Source: Pseudomonas sp. PDM18 (GTDB taxonomy: Bacteria; Pseudomonadota; Gammaproteobacteria; Pseudomonadales; Pseudomonadaceae). From it: 64,000 bases of DNA. Shown in pieces: positions 63,662-64,000 of the stretch. Both the position numbers and the translations under genes were made by a program. A model generated the notes under the pieces. That model saw only the letters and a program-made list of their open reading frames with translations. It was not told the origin of the DNA and ran no database searches. Position 1 is the stretch's first letter. Each line of letters opens with the position of its first letter. Location: positions 186,001 through 250,000 of the forward strand of contig NZ_JACVBX010000011.1 in the NCBI RefSeq assembly GCF_014852585.1. Direction: 5' to 3'.

Positions 63662-64000
63662 ATGATGAAAGTCAGAATCGAAAGGATCGTCGAGGAAGCA
63701 CAGGACATCCGTTCCTTGCGCCTCGTACGTTGTGATGGCCAGCCGTTCGACGCCTACGAGCCGGGCGCCCACGTCGACGTCACCGGCCCCACCGGGGTAA
63801 CGCGCCAGTATTCGCTGTGCAGCCCGCCGGACGACCGCACGGCCTACCTGGTGGCGATCAAGAAGGAAGGCGCCTCCCGTGGCGGCTCCAGCGCGCTGCA
63901 CGAAGTGCGCGAAGGCATGGAGCTGGACATCGGCGCGCCGCGCAACCTGTTCCGCCTGGCGCCGGAAGCGCGCGAGCACGTGCTGTTCGCCGCCGGCATC
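63662..64000 (+). CDS. iacF: Ferredoxin-reductase-like electron-transfer protein, IacF-like, 3' end cut
   Basis: The first 113 residues of a phthalate dioxygenase reductase-type protein are visible: a FAD/FMN-binding barrel (RIERIVEEAQDIRSLRLV, YEPGAHVDVTGPTGVTRQYSLCSPPDDRTAYLVAIKKE in parts, with the RQYSLCS flavin motif and GGSSALH) and the start of the nucleotide domain (HVLFAAGI). It should pass electrons to the IacCD dioxygenase. The start at 63662 follows AGGTAA. The window ends within it; iacG would be expected downstream but is not seen. Confidence 0.88.
   Translation, partial: MMKVRIERIVEEAQDIRSLRLVRCDGQPFDAYEPGAHVDVTGPTGVTRQYSLCSPPDDRTAYLVAIKKEGASRGGSSALHEVREGMELDIGAPRNLFRLAPEAREHVLFAAGI

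Overview
The window is a high-GC, gene-dense chromosomal segment from a Pseudomonas, probably of the P. aeruginosa / citronellolis / nitroreducens side of the genus. This is inferred from codon use, Pseudomonas-type families (MuxABC-OpmB, MexS-MexT-MexEF-OprN, a MucR-like MHYT-GGDEF-EAL protein, a second EF-G) and short interspersed palindromes of the kind common in this genus. I see no rRNA, tRNA, CRISPR array, phage or complete insertion sequence. Both ends cut genes: a LysR regulator on the left and a ferredoxin-reductase-like gene (iacF) on the right.

Layout. 1-7.5 kb holds housekeeping and stress genes: a LysR remnant, an HD-domain protein, a BaiN/HI0933-type flavoprotein, an OsmC-YcaO fusion, two VOC-fold proteins, a small Cys-containing protein and thiol peroxidase Tpx. 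7.7-16.8 kb is the muxA-muxB-muxC-opmB efflux operon with start/stop overlaps, preceded by three 11-bp direct repeats. 16.8-27.5 kb mixes cell-envelope and small-metabolism genes: two NlpC/P60 endopeptidases, a VOC protein, a glutamine-amidotransferase-like protein overlapping a monooxygenase gene and divergent from a LysR gene, a repeat-rich secreted protein, an I78 inhibitor-like lipoprotein, a LysR/SDR divergent pair, a FUSC membrane protein and an ArnT-like glycosyltransferase. 27.6-34.4 kb has a metallophosphatase, the MucR-like c-di-GMP protein, a LysR regulator, an ankyrin protein, a deaminase and an MFS transporter.

35-43.8 kb is the complete MexEF-OprN efflux locus in the P. aeruginosa arrangement: mexS divergent from mexT, followed by mexE-mexF-oprN. 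44.2-46.9 kb is a two-gene molybdenum hydroxylase (IorAB type). 47-48.7 kb has a RraB-family regulator and a FrnE-type DsbA protein. 48.9-53.1 kb is an iron cell-surface signalling set (ECF sigma factor, FecR, TonB receptor) with a Fur-box match upstream, followed divergently by fusA2. 55.9-64 kb is a PAS histidine kinase divergent from an iac-type operon (iacA, iacB, iacI, iacH, iacC, iacD, iacE, iacF) for degrading indole-3-acetic acid to catechol.

Non-coding structure is notable. At least four families of interspersed inverted-repeat elements sit in the intergenic gaps, including inside the iac operon, inside the sigma/FecR/receptor cluster and between mexT and mexE. A multi-hairpin element with a 24-bp perfect stem lies between fusA2 and the histidine kinase. 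All identities rest on reading the sequence and recalling families; no database search was run.
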